Shown here piece after piece: positions 26,989-35,864 of a DNA stretch of 64,000 bases. Every line of letters starts with the position of its first letter. The first letter of the stretch is position 1. Made by a program: the position numbers and the translations under genes. This DNA comes from Terriglobia bacterium. GTDB lineage: Bacteria; Acidobacteriota; Terriglobia; JAJPHL01. The DNA lies in the NCBI GenBank assembly GCA_021325275.1, contig JAJPHL010000071.1, forward strand, positions 1 through 64,000. Direction: 5' to 3'. The notes beneath the pieces were generated by a model. That model had not been told where the DNA came from. It searched no databases and saw only the letters and a program-made list of their open reading frames with translations.

Positions 26989-28329
26989 CTACAAACCCAT
27001 GCGTTCCAGTTTCCGATAGAGGGTCTTGCGCTCGATGCCCAAAATCTCCGACGCTTTCGTCTTGTTGCCGTTGCACGCGGCCAAGACTCGCTTGATGTGC
27101 TCGTCCTCCGCGTCGCTGAGACTTTCGGGCGCGCGCGGCGCCGCGGCGGGCGCGGCGGCCAAGGGCGATTCCGCCGGAAGCCCGGCGCGGACGGCCGCGG
27201 CGTCGATCACGTTCAAGCTGGCGAGAATCACCAGGCGTTCGATGAAGGAGCGCAATTGGCGCACGTTCCCCGGCCACGAGTATTCGACGAGCAATTTCAT
27301 GGCGGAATCGGAGACGTGCATCGGGCGTCCGCTCGACGCCGTGAATTCCGAGATGAATCGTTCCACCAACAACGGAATATCCTCGCGGCGTTGTCGCAAC
27401 GGGGGCAATTCGATGGCCGCCGCACCCATGCGATACCAAAGGTCCTCGCGGAATGTGCCCTCGCGGGTCAGTTTTTCCAAATCCTTATTGGTGGCGGCGA
27501 TCACACGCACGTCGACCTTGCGTGTCACCGTGGAACCGACGGGGCGAATTTCTTTTTCCTGCAAGAATCGCAACAGGCGAAGCTGAAATCCCGGATCGAT
27601 TTCGCCGATTTCGTCGAGGAACACCGTGCCGCCCGCCGCCGCTTCGAACAATCCCACGCGATCGCGATCCGCGCCGGTGTACGCGCCCTTCACCGCCCCG
27701 AATAACTCACTTTCCAAGAGACTGCCCTGATGAAGCGCGGCGCAATCGACGACCACGAAACGCGCTTTGGCGCGAAGGCTGCCGCGATGCAGCAGTTGCG
27801 CCACCATTTCCTTGCCGCATCCGGTTTCGCCGCGCACCAAGACCGTGGTGTCGGTGGGCGCGACCTTGGCGATGAACTTGTACAACTCCACCATCGGCGC
27901 GGAATGGCCGACCATCGCCGATTCCGGCTCATATTCCTTGGGCGCACGGGCGTGACTCTCGCGCAGCGCCGCTTCCGCGCCGCGCACCGCTTGCATCAAG
28001 CGATCGATGGAAAACGGTTTTGCCAGATACTCGAACGCTCCGCCGCGCGTGGCTTCCATCACGGTTTCGATGCTGCCCTTGCCGCTCATCAGAATCACCG
28101 CGCCGTCGGGATTCAAGGCTTTGGCGCGATGCAAAACGTCGAGACCCGTTTTCTCGCCCATATAGATGTCCGAGATCACGATGGGGAAAGAACCTTCCGC
28201 GAGAATCTGAATCGCGCCTTCGGCGGAGCCCGTTTCGGTGACGGGATAGCCCTCCGCTTCGAGGGACATCACGATGGTCATCGCGAGCGACGGGTCGTCG
28301 TCGACTACGAGGATGTTTGGCTTGGCCAT
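26989..28329 (-). CDS. NtrC-type sigma-54-dependent response regulator
   Basis: A 446-residue regulator with three domains. The receiver (residues 1-120) has the acidic DDDPS pocket and phospho-acceptor Asp in [12 protein letters not shown]. The AAA+ domain (about 140-380) has Walker A GETGCGKE, the sigma-54 contact loop GAYTGA (Tyr for the usual Phe) and FLDEIGEID. The Fis-type HTH is at the C terminus ([20 protein letters not shown]). It is co-oriented with and downstream of the CHASE2 histidine kinase, which is its likely partner, although a repeat hairpin separates them. Confidence 0.94.
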   Translation of the reverse strand: MAKPNILVVDDDPSLAMTIVMSLEAEGYPVTETGSAEGAIQILAEGSFPIVISDIYMGEKTGLDVLHRAKALNPDGAVILMSGKGSIETVMEATRGGAFEYLAKPFSIDRLMQAVRGAEAALRESHARAPKEYEPESAMVGHSAPMVELYKFIAKVAPTDTTVLVRGETGCGKEMVAQLLHRGSLRAKARFVVVDCAALHQGSLLESELFGAVKGAYTGADRDRVGLFEAAAGGTVFLDEIGEIDPGFQLRLLRFLQEKEIRPVGSTVTRKVDVRVIAATNKDLEKLTREGTFREDLWYRMGAAAIELPPLRQRREDIPLLVERFISEFTASSGRPMHVSDSAMKLLVEYSWPGNVRQLRSFIERLVILASLNVIDAAAVRAGLPAESPLAAAPAAAPRAPESLSDAEDEHIKRVLAACNGNKTKASEILGIERKTLYRKLERMGL

Positions 28330-28340
28330 TCGGAAACCGG

Positions 28341-28463
28341 AAAATCAAAAATCAAAAATCAAAGATCAAAAATCAAAAATGGGACACGCGGCGACGTTTG
28401 CTTGCGCTCGGCGCTTCCGCGCTCATTTTTGATTTTTGACTTTTGATTTTTGACTTTTGATTT
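28341..28463. repeat. Intergenic hairpin of AAAATCA-type 7-bp units
   Basis: The left arm (28341-28380) is a near-tandem array of AAAAATC units. The right arm (28425-28463) is its reverse complement with TTTTTGA/TTTTGAC units. A 44-bp GC-rich spacer lies between. The element separates the histidine kinase gene from its response regulator and encodes the last residues of the kinase, including its TGA stop at 28425-28423. Confidence 0.75.
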
Positions 28464-30315
28464 CTTCCTCCCCTCCTTCCTCGCGTGCCGGCAAGTCCAG
28501 CGCGAACGCCGAACCCACGCCCACTTTGCTCTCGAGCGTGACGTCGCCAGAGTGCAGCCGCGTGATTTCTCGCACGATCGAAAGTCCCACGCCGAGGCCC
28601 GGCTTGCCGGATTCCTCCGCATCCTTCGTGCGGAAAAATCGCTCGAAGATGCGGTCGGCGTCTTGTTTGGAAATCCCCGCGCCTTGATCTCGCACTTCAA
28701 TTCGCACGCGGCCCGCGGCGCCTCTGGCCGTAATGCGAACTACGCTGCCGTCGGGCGAGTACTTGACGGCATTGCTAATCAAATTGTACACCGCAAACTC
28801 CAGTAGCTCGGCGTCGCCCTCGACCACGCTTGGTTCCTGGGGTGAAACCTCAATTTGGATGCGCTTGCGATCGGCGGCGGGCCGCGAGCGTCCCACGGCG
28901 GTTTCGACGACGGCGGCAATGTCGATGGCGTCGCGCCGCAATTGAATTTCGCCCGCCGACAGGCGTTCTACGTCGAAGAATCGCGTGATCATGTAGCCGA
29001 TGCGTTCCGATTCGCGGCCGATCATCTCGGAGACTTGCTTGCGCTTGCGATCGTCGAGCGTGAGACGGCCGATCAACTGGCCTGATCCCTGAATCGCGGT
29101 CAGGGGACTCGCGACTTCGTGGCGTACCCAGTCGATCGATCGGCGTAAGCGCCGGCTTTGCGCGTCGGCGGCCACAAAGCCGCGCCACGTCATCCAGTAG
29201 CGGAACGCGCCGCCGGCGATCAGCGGAATCCAAAACGCGGCGGCGAGCGCGAACGCCGGCGCGACTTGCCCGCCGCCCAGCAGAAAGAAGGGAACGCCAT
29301 GCACCGCGACGCCCAGCGCGCCGAGCACAATGGCCAACCCCACACCGCGCAACTGGAAGAGCGTCACGCCGACCAGTGCGACAATCGCAAACTGCACGAG
29401 CACGCGTGTGGTGTCGCGCCAGGGGATCAAAAAATCCTGGTGTAGCAGCGTTTCCAGCAAATGCGCGTGAATCTCCACGCCGGGCATCGGGACCCCGAAG
29501 GAAACCGGCGTCATTTTGCGATCGACACCGTCGCCGGTCGTGACGCCGACGAGCACCGCCTTTCCCGTGAAGTCGACCGCGGTTGTTCCATCCAGGACTT
29601 TCTGCAAACTTTCCCTATCGATCGGAAAAAGGTAATCGACGTAGAGCGGACGCCCGCCGCGAATTTGTCCGGCTTCCACTGCCTCGGTGAGCGGCGCGGG
29701 AATCGCTTCGCCGCCGGCTTCAAGCGTCCGCTCCGTCTCGAGGACCGGACGCGAGTCGTGACGAATTTGTCGAAAACATTCCAGAGCCAGCGCCCAGTAC
29801 CGTTGATGGCTAGCGTCCTTCTCGAGCATCACCTCACGAACTTCGCCGTCCTCGTCGGGATTGGAATGTACATGCCCGATGGCCGACGCGGCGCCGGCCA
29901 GTTGCGGGATCGGAATGTGCCAGTTCGCGTCCGTTCCTTTGTCGGACACGCCCGCGGCGAGCACGGTGTTTCCGCATTTCTTCAGCGCGGTGGCCAGCGC
30001 GTCGTCGACACCGGGAGGTCCCGGCTCCCAAAACAAAAGGTCGATGCCGACCACCGATGGTTTCGCGGCGCAGACTTTTTCCAATGCGCGCGCCAGCAAC
30101 TGGCGGTCCTGCGGAAGCGAGGGATGCGCGCCCAGCGTGTTGTCGTCGATCGCCAGGATCACAATGTCGTGGAACGGCGCACGCGCCGATTCGCTGCGTA
30201 TGGAGAAATCGTAGAAGCGATCGTTCGCTTGCTTCACGAATCCCAGCAAGACGGCCCCGACGAAACACGTTGCCAACAGCGCGACGAAAAACACGGTAGG
30301 GCCGTTACGCTTCAC
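28423..30315 (-). CDS. CHASE2-domain sensor histidine kinase
   Basis: A 630-residue membrane sensor. An N-terminal membrane helix (FFVALLATCFVGAVLLGFV) is followed by a periplasmic CHASE2 domain (FYDFSIRSESARAPFHDIVI, then PSVVGIDLLFWEP). About three further membrane helices lie near residues 300-370. A HisKA domain carries the phospho-His in DWVRHEVASPLTAIQGS. The ATPase has the N box (FAVYNLISNAVKYSP) and GLGVGLSI. The signal sensed is unknown. The last dozen residues (KSQKSKVKNQK) are encoded by the 7-bp repeat element, so the native C terminus was probably replaced. Confidence 0.93.
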   Translation of the reverse strand: MKRNGPTVFFVALLATCFVGAVLLGFVKQANDRFYDFSIRSESARAPFHDIVILAIDDNTLGAHPSLPQDRQLLARALEKVCAAKPSVVGIDLLFWEPGPPGVDDALATALKKCGNTVLAAGVSDKGTDANWHIPIPQLAGAASAIGHVHSNPDEDGEVREVMLEKDASHQRYWALALECFRQIRHDSRPVLETERTLEAGGEAIPAPLTEAVEAGQIRGGRPLYVDYLFPIDRESLQKVLDGTTAVDFTGKAVLVGVTTGDGVDRKMTPVSFGVPMPGVEIHAHLLETLLHQDFLIPWRDTTRVLVQFAIVALVGVTLFQLRGVGLAIVLGALGVAVHGVPFFLLGGGQVAPAFALAAAFWIPLIAGGAFRYWMTWRGFVAADAQSRRLRRSIDWVRHEVASPLTAIQGSGQLIGRLTLDDRKRKQVSEMIGRESERIGYMITRFFDVERLSAGEIQLRRDAIDIAAVVETAVGRSRPAADRKRIQIEVSPQEPSVVEGDAELLEFAVYNLISNAVKYSPDGSVVRITARGAAGRVRIEVRDQGAGISKQDADRIFERFFRTKDAEESGKPGLGVGLSIVREITRLHSGDVTLESKVGVGSAFALDLPAREEGGEEEIKSQKSKVKNQK

Positions 30316-30490
30316 TGTGGCGATTGTACCTCAGTAGGATAGATGCCGATTGAAGTCGAGTTTTCGCGTTCCCAGCGATCAATGTATAGCGGAGGACGCC
30401 GAATTGTCGTGAATTCTCATGCCATCATCAAACGACTCGACGAGCTCATCGCTGAGCGGGAGAGGTTCGTGCAGAGGATGCCGAGCCGAT

Positions 30491-30751
30491 TCACCGGCCG
30501 TAGCCTTCCATGTATTTCTTGTTTGTTGACATGTCGGTCGGTCCTCCTTTGACCCTGCCAATCAGGTCACGGGCAAGCTCCATGGGAGTCGGCATTCGCT
30601 TAGCCGTGGAAGGGTGCGTCTCCAAAAGATCCCGAATGACGGCCGATTTCGAGCTTCGCCGCCGCTTGGCCAAACCCTTCAATCGCGCGTTCAATGTTTT
30701 CGGTAGCCGCACGGCCACTACTTCGGTCGAAGGTTTGTGTAATCCAGGCAT
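30491..30751 (-). CDS. Ribbon-helix-helix antitoxin-like protein (orphan)
   Basis: An 86-residue protein. Residues about 9-45 (TEVVAVRLPKTLNARLKGLA, then SKSAVIRDLLE) form a ribbon-helix-helix DNA-binding motif. The C-terminal part (PTPMELARDLIGRVKGGPTD) resembles antitoxin tails that wrap a PIN-domain toxin. No toxin reading frame follows on the minus strand, so it is an orphan or the toxin has been lost. It is divergent from the mrfA-like helicase gene. Confidence 0.75.
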   Translation of the reverse strand: MPGLHKPSTEVVAVRLPKTLNARLKGLAKRRRSSKSAVIRDLLETHPSTAKRMPTPMELARDLIGRVKGGPTDMSTNKKYMEGYGR

Positions 30752-30850
30752 AACCCGACTGTAATACACGTCATCACTGCGCAAAGCAAGAAACCAGCCC
30801 GAACAAAACACCTTGTTTCCGTTTCGCTCTTGTGATCGAATAAAATACGA

Positions 30851-33325
30851 ATGAGTCTGCTTCCGCCGTCCGAATCCGAACTTCTGCACTCCGCGGTCCG
30901 CGAACTGGAGCGCCGCGCTACCGAAGCCGACTGTCTCACGGCCGTTCGCTACTTTCCGGCGCGTGAAGCCCGCTACGCCGCGTTTCCCAATTGGCTGGAC
31001 CCTCGTTTGACGAAGATGCTGGAGGCGCGCGGCATCGCGTATCTGTACACGCATCAAGCTGCGGTTCTGGAACAGGCGCGCGCCGGAAAAAACGTGGTGG
31101 TGGTGACGCCGACGGCCAGCGGAAAAACGTTTTGCTATACGCTGCCGGTGCTCGATGCGGTGCTGAAAGAACGCGGCGCACGCGCCATCTTTTTGTATCC
31201 CACAAAAGCCCTGGCGCGCGATCAGATGGAAGAACTGAACCAGATGATCACCGAAATGGGCGACGACGGCGCCGGCCTGAAAAGCTTCGTCTACGACGGC
31301 GACACGCCGCAGGACGCGCGCCGGGCGATTCGTACGCAAGCGCAAGTGGTTTTGACCAATCCCGACATGTTGCACGCCGGCATTTTGCCGCATCACACCA
31401 AGTGGGCCAAGCTGTTTCAGAACTTGAAGTATGTGGTGCTCGACGAATTGCACACCTATCGCGGCGTTTTCGGCAGCCATTTGTGCAACGTGCTGCGGCG
31501 ATTGAAGCGGGTCGCGGCGTTCTATGGATCGAATCCGCAATTCATTTGTACGTCGGCGACCATCGCCAATCCCGGCGAGTTGGCGAATCGCTTGATCGAG
31601 TCGCCGGTCGAGCTCGTCGCCGACAACGGCGCGCCGGCGGGCGAAAAGTTTTTTCTCTTCTACAATCCGCCGGTGGTGAATCGCCAGCTTGGCATTCGCC
31701 GCAGTTACGTGAGTGAAACGCGTCAAGTGGCTGTGAATTTTCTGGCGCGCGGATTGCAGACGATTGTTTTTGCGAACAGCCGGCTGATCACGGAGATTCT
31801 CGTCACGTATCTAAAGGACGCCTGCGAGAAATCGCCGCATGCCAAGTTTCGCCGCGGTGGGGCGCCTTCGCCGAATCCCGAAGGTCCCAGCGGTATCGAC
31901 GTTTGGCAGGAGCAAGGCGGATGGAATCCCGACATGGTGCGCGGATATCGCGGCGGCTACCTTCCCGAAGAGCGCCGCACCATCGAAAAGGCGTTGCGCG
32001 AAGGCTACGTGCGCGTGGTTGTGGCGACGAACGCGCTCGAACTCGGTATCGACATTGGATCGCTGGATGTCGCGTTGCTGGCCGGCTATCCCGGTACGAT
32101 CGCCTCGACGTGGCAGCGTGCGGGACGCGCGGGTCGTCGCAGTGGAACGTCGGCGGCCGTGCTGATCGCGTCGAGTTCGCCGCTCGATCAGTTCATTGTG
32201 CAGAATCCCGATTATTTCTTCGGACAATCGCCGGAGCACGCTTACATCGAGCCGGAAAATCCCGAGATCATGGTGAATCATTTGAAATGCGCGGCCTTCG
32301 AGATTCCGCTGCGCGACGGCGAGGCCTTCGGCCAGGCGAACATGCCGGAGTTGTGCCAATTTCTGACCGACACGGGATTCCTGCACCATTCGGGCGAGGC
32401 TCCTAATGGGAGCTGGCATTGGACGAACGAAGCGTATCCGGCCGACGCCGTGAGTTTGCGCGCGATTTCCTCGGACAATTTCGTGGTGATCGACACGACG
32501 GGCGAGCCGAACGTCATCGGCGAAGTGGATTTTCCGAGTGCCCTCACGATGCTCCACGAAAAAGCAATCTACCTTCACGAAGGCCGCCAGCATCACGTGG
32601 AACGCTTTGATTACGATCAGCGCAAGGCGTACGTGAAACGCGTCGACGTGGATTATTTCACCGACGCGATTTCCAACACGCGCGTGACGCCCCTCGAGGA
32701 ATTTGCGCGCGAAGGTTTACGCATCGGCGCGGCAGCAGGCGGCGTGGATCGCGTACACGGTGAGATTCGCGTGAACACGCAAGTAGTGGGCTTCAAGAAG
32801 ATCAAGTTTTATACGCTGGAAAACATCGGCGCGGGCGATTTGCAAATGCCCGAGCAGCAAATGCACACCACGGCGTATTGGCTGTCGCTAAGCGACGCGT
32901 TTCTGCAATCGCTGGCTCCGCCGGCGTCAAGTGACGACCCGCATCCCTACACGCCGTCCGAGCGTCACTCGGGCGTGTTGGCGCTGGCGTCAGGATTGCG
33001 CGGCATGGCGACCTTGCTCTTAATGTGCGATCGCCGCGACATCGCCTGGGCGGTGCGCGACGAACTGAAGCCGGCATTTGCACCGGACATTTTTCTCTTC
33101 GACGCATATCCCGGCGGCATCGGGCTGAGTGAGCCGCTCTATCATTTGCATCATCGTCTGCTCGAACAAACGCAAAAGCTGATCGAAGGATGCTCCTGCG
33201 ACGCGGGCTGTCCCTCTTGCGTTGGCGCGCCAGGGAATTCCGGCGAGCGCGGCAAGGAAGTCGCGCTGGCGATCTTGACGCGCTTGCGCGAGCGCGAGCA
33301 AATCAGTCATGACCACGCCGCCTAG
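30851..33325 (+). CDS. mrfA: DEAD/DEAH helicase with DUF1998 (MrfA/YprA family)
   Basis: An 824-residue superfamily 2 helicase. Motif I is TPTASGKT, motif II is LDELHTY (a DEVH-like variant), motif III is CTSATIAN and motif VI is QRAGRAGRR. The C-terminal DUF1998 has a four-Cys cluster in CSCDAGCPSCVG, as in MrfA/YprA, a DNA repair helicase that acts with an exonuclease on mitomycin-type lesions in Bacillus. The next gene encodes that type of exonuclease and overlaps it by 17 bases, supporting the assignment. The repair role here is inferred by family. Confidence 0.9.
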   Translation: MSLLPPSESELLHSAVRELERRATEADCLTAVRYFPAREARYAAFPNWLDPRLTKMLEARGIAYLYTHQAAVLEQARAGKNVVVVTPTASGKTFCYTLPVLDAVLKERGARAIFLYPTKALARDQMEELNQMITEMGDDGAGLKSFVYDGDTPQDARRAIRTQAQVVLTNPDMLHAGILPHHTKWAKLFQNLKYVVLDELHTYRGVFGSHLCNVLRRLKRVAAFYGSNPQFICTSATIANPGELANRLIESPVELVADNGAPAGEKFFLFYNPPVVNRQLGIRRSYVSETRQVAVNFLARGLQTIVFANSRLITEILVTYLKDACEKSPHAKFRRGGAPSPNPEGPSGIDVWQEQGGWNPDMVRGYRGGYLPEERRTIEKALREGYVRVVVATNALELGIDIGSLDVALLAGYPGTIASTWQRAGRAGRRSGTSAAVLIASSSPLDQFIVQNPDYFFGQSPEHAYIEPENPEIMVNHLKCAAFEIPLRDGEAFGQANMPELCQFLTDTGFLHHSGEAPNGSWHWTNEAYPADAVSLRAISSDNFVVIDTTGEPNVIGEVDFPSALTMLHEKAIYLHEGRQHHVERFDYDQRKAYVKRVDVDYFTDAISNTRVTPLEEFAREGLRIGAAAGGVDRVHGEIRVNTQVVGFKKIKFYTLENIGAGDLQMPEQQMHTTAYWLSLSDAFLQSLAPPASSDDPHPYTPSERHSGVLALASGLRGMATLLLMCDRRDIAWAVRDELKPAFAPDIFLFDAYPGGIGLSEPLYHLHHRLLEQTQKLIEGCSCDAGCPSCVGAPGNSGERGKEVALAILTRLREREQISHDHAA

Positions 33326-34469
33326 CGCGAGTCTATCGCGGGCCCTCGAGCGGTTGCGCGTGAAGTGGCAATCCGCGCCCGTAACCCCGGCGCGATCGCT
33401 GCCGGAGCCTCCGCCAAAGCCGGCGCCGCCTGATCCCGAAGTCCCCATCGCCGCCCACGCCGTCTACTCGTTCCCGAGTGATCATCGGCATGGAAAGTCG
33501 CTGGTGCGTTCGATCGCCGCCTGTAACGCGTCACCGCTGGGAGTCGACGCGCCGCCCGCGCAGTGGGCATTTCTCGATACCGAAACCACGGGGCTTTCCG
33601 GAGGAACCGGGACGTATGCGTTTCTGATCGGCGTCGGCGTGATGGATGACAACGGATTCCACATCCACCAGTTTTTCCTGCGCGATTTCTGTGAGGAGTC
33701 CACGGTTCTCCGCGAGCTTTCCGAATTGCTCGCGCCGTATTCGGTGCTGGTGACGTATAACGGAAAGTCCTACGACGCGCCGCTGCTGGAAACGCGCTAT
33801 CGCATGTCGCGGCTCGATCCGCCGCACGAGGCCATGCAGCATCTCGACTTGCTGCACGCCGCGCGGCGCTTGTGGAAACTGCGCTTACAGAGTTGCCGCT
33901 TGGTGGAACTCGAGTCGTCGGTGATCGGCTACACGCGTGTCGGCGATGTGCCGGGCGAACAGATTCCTTGGCGTTACTGGGAGTACTTGCGCACGGGACA
34001 CAGCGCCGCGCTGGCGCCGGTTTTCTATCACAATCGCATGGACATTTTGACGCTGGCGTGTTTGACGTCGCTGGTGCTTCAGGTGGTCGGCGATCCTTCG
34101 CAGCGTTCTCTTGAATATGCGCCGCTCGAAGCCGCGGACCTCGTTGGTCTCGGCGGATGGCTCGGAAAGATGGGACGTTGGGATGCCGCGCTCGACGCAT
34201 ATGAGCGCGCGTTGGCCGGTGTGCTGCCGGCGGAAGCGGCGGCGCGGGCGCGTTGGGAGTCGGCGGCGATCCACAAACGCCACGGCGAGTACGAGCGCAG
34301 CATGACGCTGTGGCGCGAGTTGCGCACGCCGGCCGCGGCGGTGGAAATGGCCAAGTATTTCGAGCATCGCGCGAAGAATTATCCGGCGGCGATCATGGCC
34401 GCGCAGCAGGCGCGCGATGAAAAACGTTTGCGGCGATTGGAGCGCAAGGCGGCTGCAGCGGGCGCGTAA
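33309..34469 (+). CDS. mrfB: Ribonuclease H-like exonuclease with helical repeats (MrfB/YprB family)
   Basis: A 386-residue protein. The exonuclease fold has WAFLDTETTGLSGGTGTYAF (first acidic motif D-x-E), VLVTYNGKSYDAPLLETR (second motif) and VFYHNRMDILTLACL (third motif with the conserved Asp). The C-terminal 130 residues are TPR-like helices (GKMGRWDAALDAYERAL, then KRHGEYERSMTLWREL). It corresponds to YprB, encoded beside YprA in Bacillus. Overlap with the helicase gene suggests translational coupling and a joint role in processing DNA lesions. Confidence 0.88.
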   Translation: MTTPPSASLSRALERLRVKWQSAPVTPARSLPEPPPKPAPPDPEVPIAAHAVYSFPSDHRHGKSLVRSIAACNASPLGVDAPPAQWAFLDTETTGLSGGTGTYAFLIGVGVMDDNGFHIHQFFLRDFCEESTVLRELSELLAPYSVLVTYNGKSYDAPLLETRYRMSRLDPPHEAMQHLDLLHAARRLWKLRLQSCRLVELESSVIGYTRVGDVPGEQIPWRYWEYLRTGHSAALAPVFYHNRMDILTLACLTSLVLQVVGDPSQRSLEYAPLEAADLVGLGGWLGKMGRWDAALDAYERALAGVLPAEAAARARWESAAIHKRHGEYERSMTLWRELRTPAAAVEMAKYFEHRAKNYPAAIMAAQQARDEKRLRRLERKAAAAGA

Positions 34470-34537
34470 TCCTTGCGCGGAGCTTGCAGGGGAGACTGCA
34501 TGGCGGTGTTATGATACCCAATAGTTGAGGAACCGCA

Positions 34538-35020
34538 GTGAGCCTTTGGCCGCCAACGACTTTCTCCGATCTCACGGCATCTGCCGCTGTGACCGTTGCC
34601 GGCCTGTCCGCTTTCTTCGCGATTCGCACGTTCCGACAGAATGTGAATGTCCGCCGCGCGGAGCTCCTTAAACACTTGTATTCGATGTTCTACGAAACCC
34701 AAACGTACAGCCGGATGCGGCACTTGCTCGACTATCGGCCAGAGCCCGAATTCTCGAGGCTGCGGACGCATGTCGAGGACTCCGACGGTGGAGATGCGGA
34801 CTTTGGCATCTACCTCAACTTCTTCGAGTACGTCGCCGGATTGTGGTCCCTGCGGCAGTTGTCGACGTCGGACGTCGAAGTGTTGTTCCACTACTATTTG
34901 AAGGAACTCAAATTCAATCCGAAACTGCAGTTCGCTCGGAACTACATGAACCAATGGAGTTTTGTGTACCTCGGCGCCCTCCTCGAAAAAATCTCCGAGA
35001 AAAAGCAGGCTCACCGATGA
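34538..35020 (+). CDS. Membrane-anchored hypothetical protein
   Basis: A 160-residue protein with one hydrophobic N-terminal helix (SAAVTVAGLSAFFAIRTF, about residues 13-30) followed by a soluble helical domain rich in aromatic residues (LLKHLYSMFYETQTYSRMRH, then YLNFFEYVAGLWSLRQLS). The arrangement resembles DUF4760-like membrane proteins, but I do not recognise it with certainty. The stop overlaps the gamma-glutamylcyclotransferase start (ATGA). Confidence 0.75.
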   Translation: MSLWPPTTFSDLTASAAVTVAGLSAFFAIRTFRQNVNVRRAELLKHLYSMFYETQTYSRMRHLLDYRPEPEFSRLRTHVEDSDGGDADFGIYLNFFEYVAGLWSLRQLSTSDVEVLFHYYLKELKFNPKLQFARNYMNQWSFVYLGALLEKISEKKQAHR

Positions 35021-35427
35021 AGACTCCGCTCCTGTTTGTCTATGGCACGTTGCGCCGTGAAGCTGGCAAAGAAGTTCACGAATTGCTTCGAAAGAACGGC
35101 CGATATCAGGGCCGCGGAACCGTTCGAGGGAAGCTGTTTCGCCTGGATGGATATCCGGGACTTGTCCTCTCAAACAACGCCGAAGATACCGTCGTTGGAG
35201 AGGTATACCGGTTGGACAACGAACACATCGACAAGACCCTTAGCGAGCTGGACGAGTATGAAGGGATGGGCCACTCCGATCCCCCACCCCACGAATACCG
35301 CCGTGAGACGGTATCTGTTCGGATGAACGGTTCGATTGTGGATGCTTGGGCATATGTGATGAATCGTTCGCCGGAGGGGAGGCCCCGCATCCAATCGGGA
35401 GATTTCCTCGACCAACGCGTTTCTTAG
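35017..35427 (+). CDS. Gamma-glutamylcyclotransferase-like protein
   Basis: A 136-residue AIG2/GGCT-type protein. It opens with LLFVYGTLRREAGKEVHELL, the YGTLR substrate-binding loop of the family, and has GKLFRLDGYPGLVLS and VVGEVYRLDN. The catalytic Glu is likely in SELDEYEGMG. Family members release 5-oxoproline from gamma-glutamyl peptides or resolve related cyclic adducts. It is translationally coupled to the preceding membrane protein. Confidence 0.92.
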   Translation: MKTPLLFVYGTLRREAGKEVHELLRKNGRYQGRGTVRGKLFRLDGYPGLVLSNNAEDTVVGEVYRLDNEHIDKTLSELDEYEGMGHSDPPPHEYRRETVSVRMNGSIVDAWAYVMNRSPEGRPRIQSGDFLDQRVS

Positions 35428-35438
35428 ATACCGACCAA

Positions 35439-35864
35439 TTATTCGTTTTGCCCAGGCTCGTCGAAGCACAAAAAACCTCCTCTGATCGTCGCCTCCCTGC
35501 CGGTTGTCAATCGCGCAAGGTCTTCGGCGGAAATCACCACAATCGGCAAGGTGCGGCCGTAAAGTTCCTCCGCGACAATCGCGGCGAGCGCGAGGAACGA
35601 GTCGGCTTCCGGGCAAACGATGGCCGCCGGCGCCGTGCCCGCGCGAATCGCTTCCAAGAGCACTTGCGTCGTAGTGCTCGAACCTCGCGTGAACGGCAAC
35701 GCCAGCACGCGGCCGCGAGCATTTTGGCCGCTCAGCGCGTGGCGGCGGTCGATGATTTCGCCGGTGCGGCAATCGTACCCGCCCCAAAAACTCAGCGGCT
35801 CGGGACTCACGAGGAGTTCGCCCGACGCTTGGCCCGGCACGATCGCTTGTCCTTGAATAGTCAT
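35439..35864 (-). CDS. Aconitase X swivel-domain (small) subunit
   Basis: A 141-residue DUF126 protein, the small subunit of aconitase X-type dehydratases. It has ELLVSPEPLSFWGGYDCRTG, RVLALPFTRGSSTTTQVLLE and LPIVVISAEDLARLTTG, all family hallmarks. The ATG at 35864 overlaps the large-subunit stop (ATGA); a TTG at 35870 would add two residues. The known activities of two-gene aconitase X enzymes include hydroxyproline dehydration and, in archaea, phosphomevalonate dehydration. The substrate is open. Confidence 0.9.
   Translation of the reverse strand: MTIQGQAIVPGQASGELLVSPEPLSFWGGYDCRTGEIIDRRHALSGQNARGRVLALPFTRGSSTTTQVLLEAIRAGTAPAAIVCPEADSFLALAAIVAEELYGRTLPIVVISAEDLARLTTGREATIRGGFLCFDEPGQNE

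Noticed and set aside
28341..28463. A CRISPR array made of AAAATCA repeats
   Set aside because: The units are 7 bp without spacers and the two halves are inverted, so it is a hairpin and not a CRISPR array.
28359..28700. 113-residue minus-strand frame with a KSKVKNQKSKIKN tail
   Set aside because: It is another frame of the histidine kinase ATPase end running into the 7-bp repeats, not a gene.
30343..30552. 69-residue plus-strand frame in the gap before the RHH gene
   Set aside because: It has a weak ribosome-binding site and no recognised domain, and its end overlaps the RHH gene on the other strand. Evidence is too thin to annotate.
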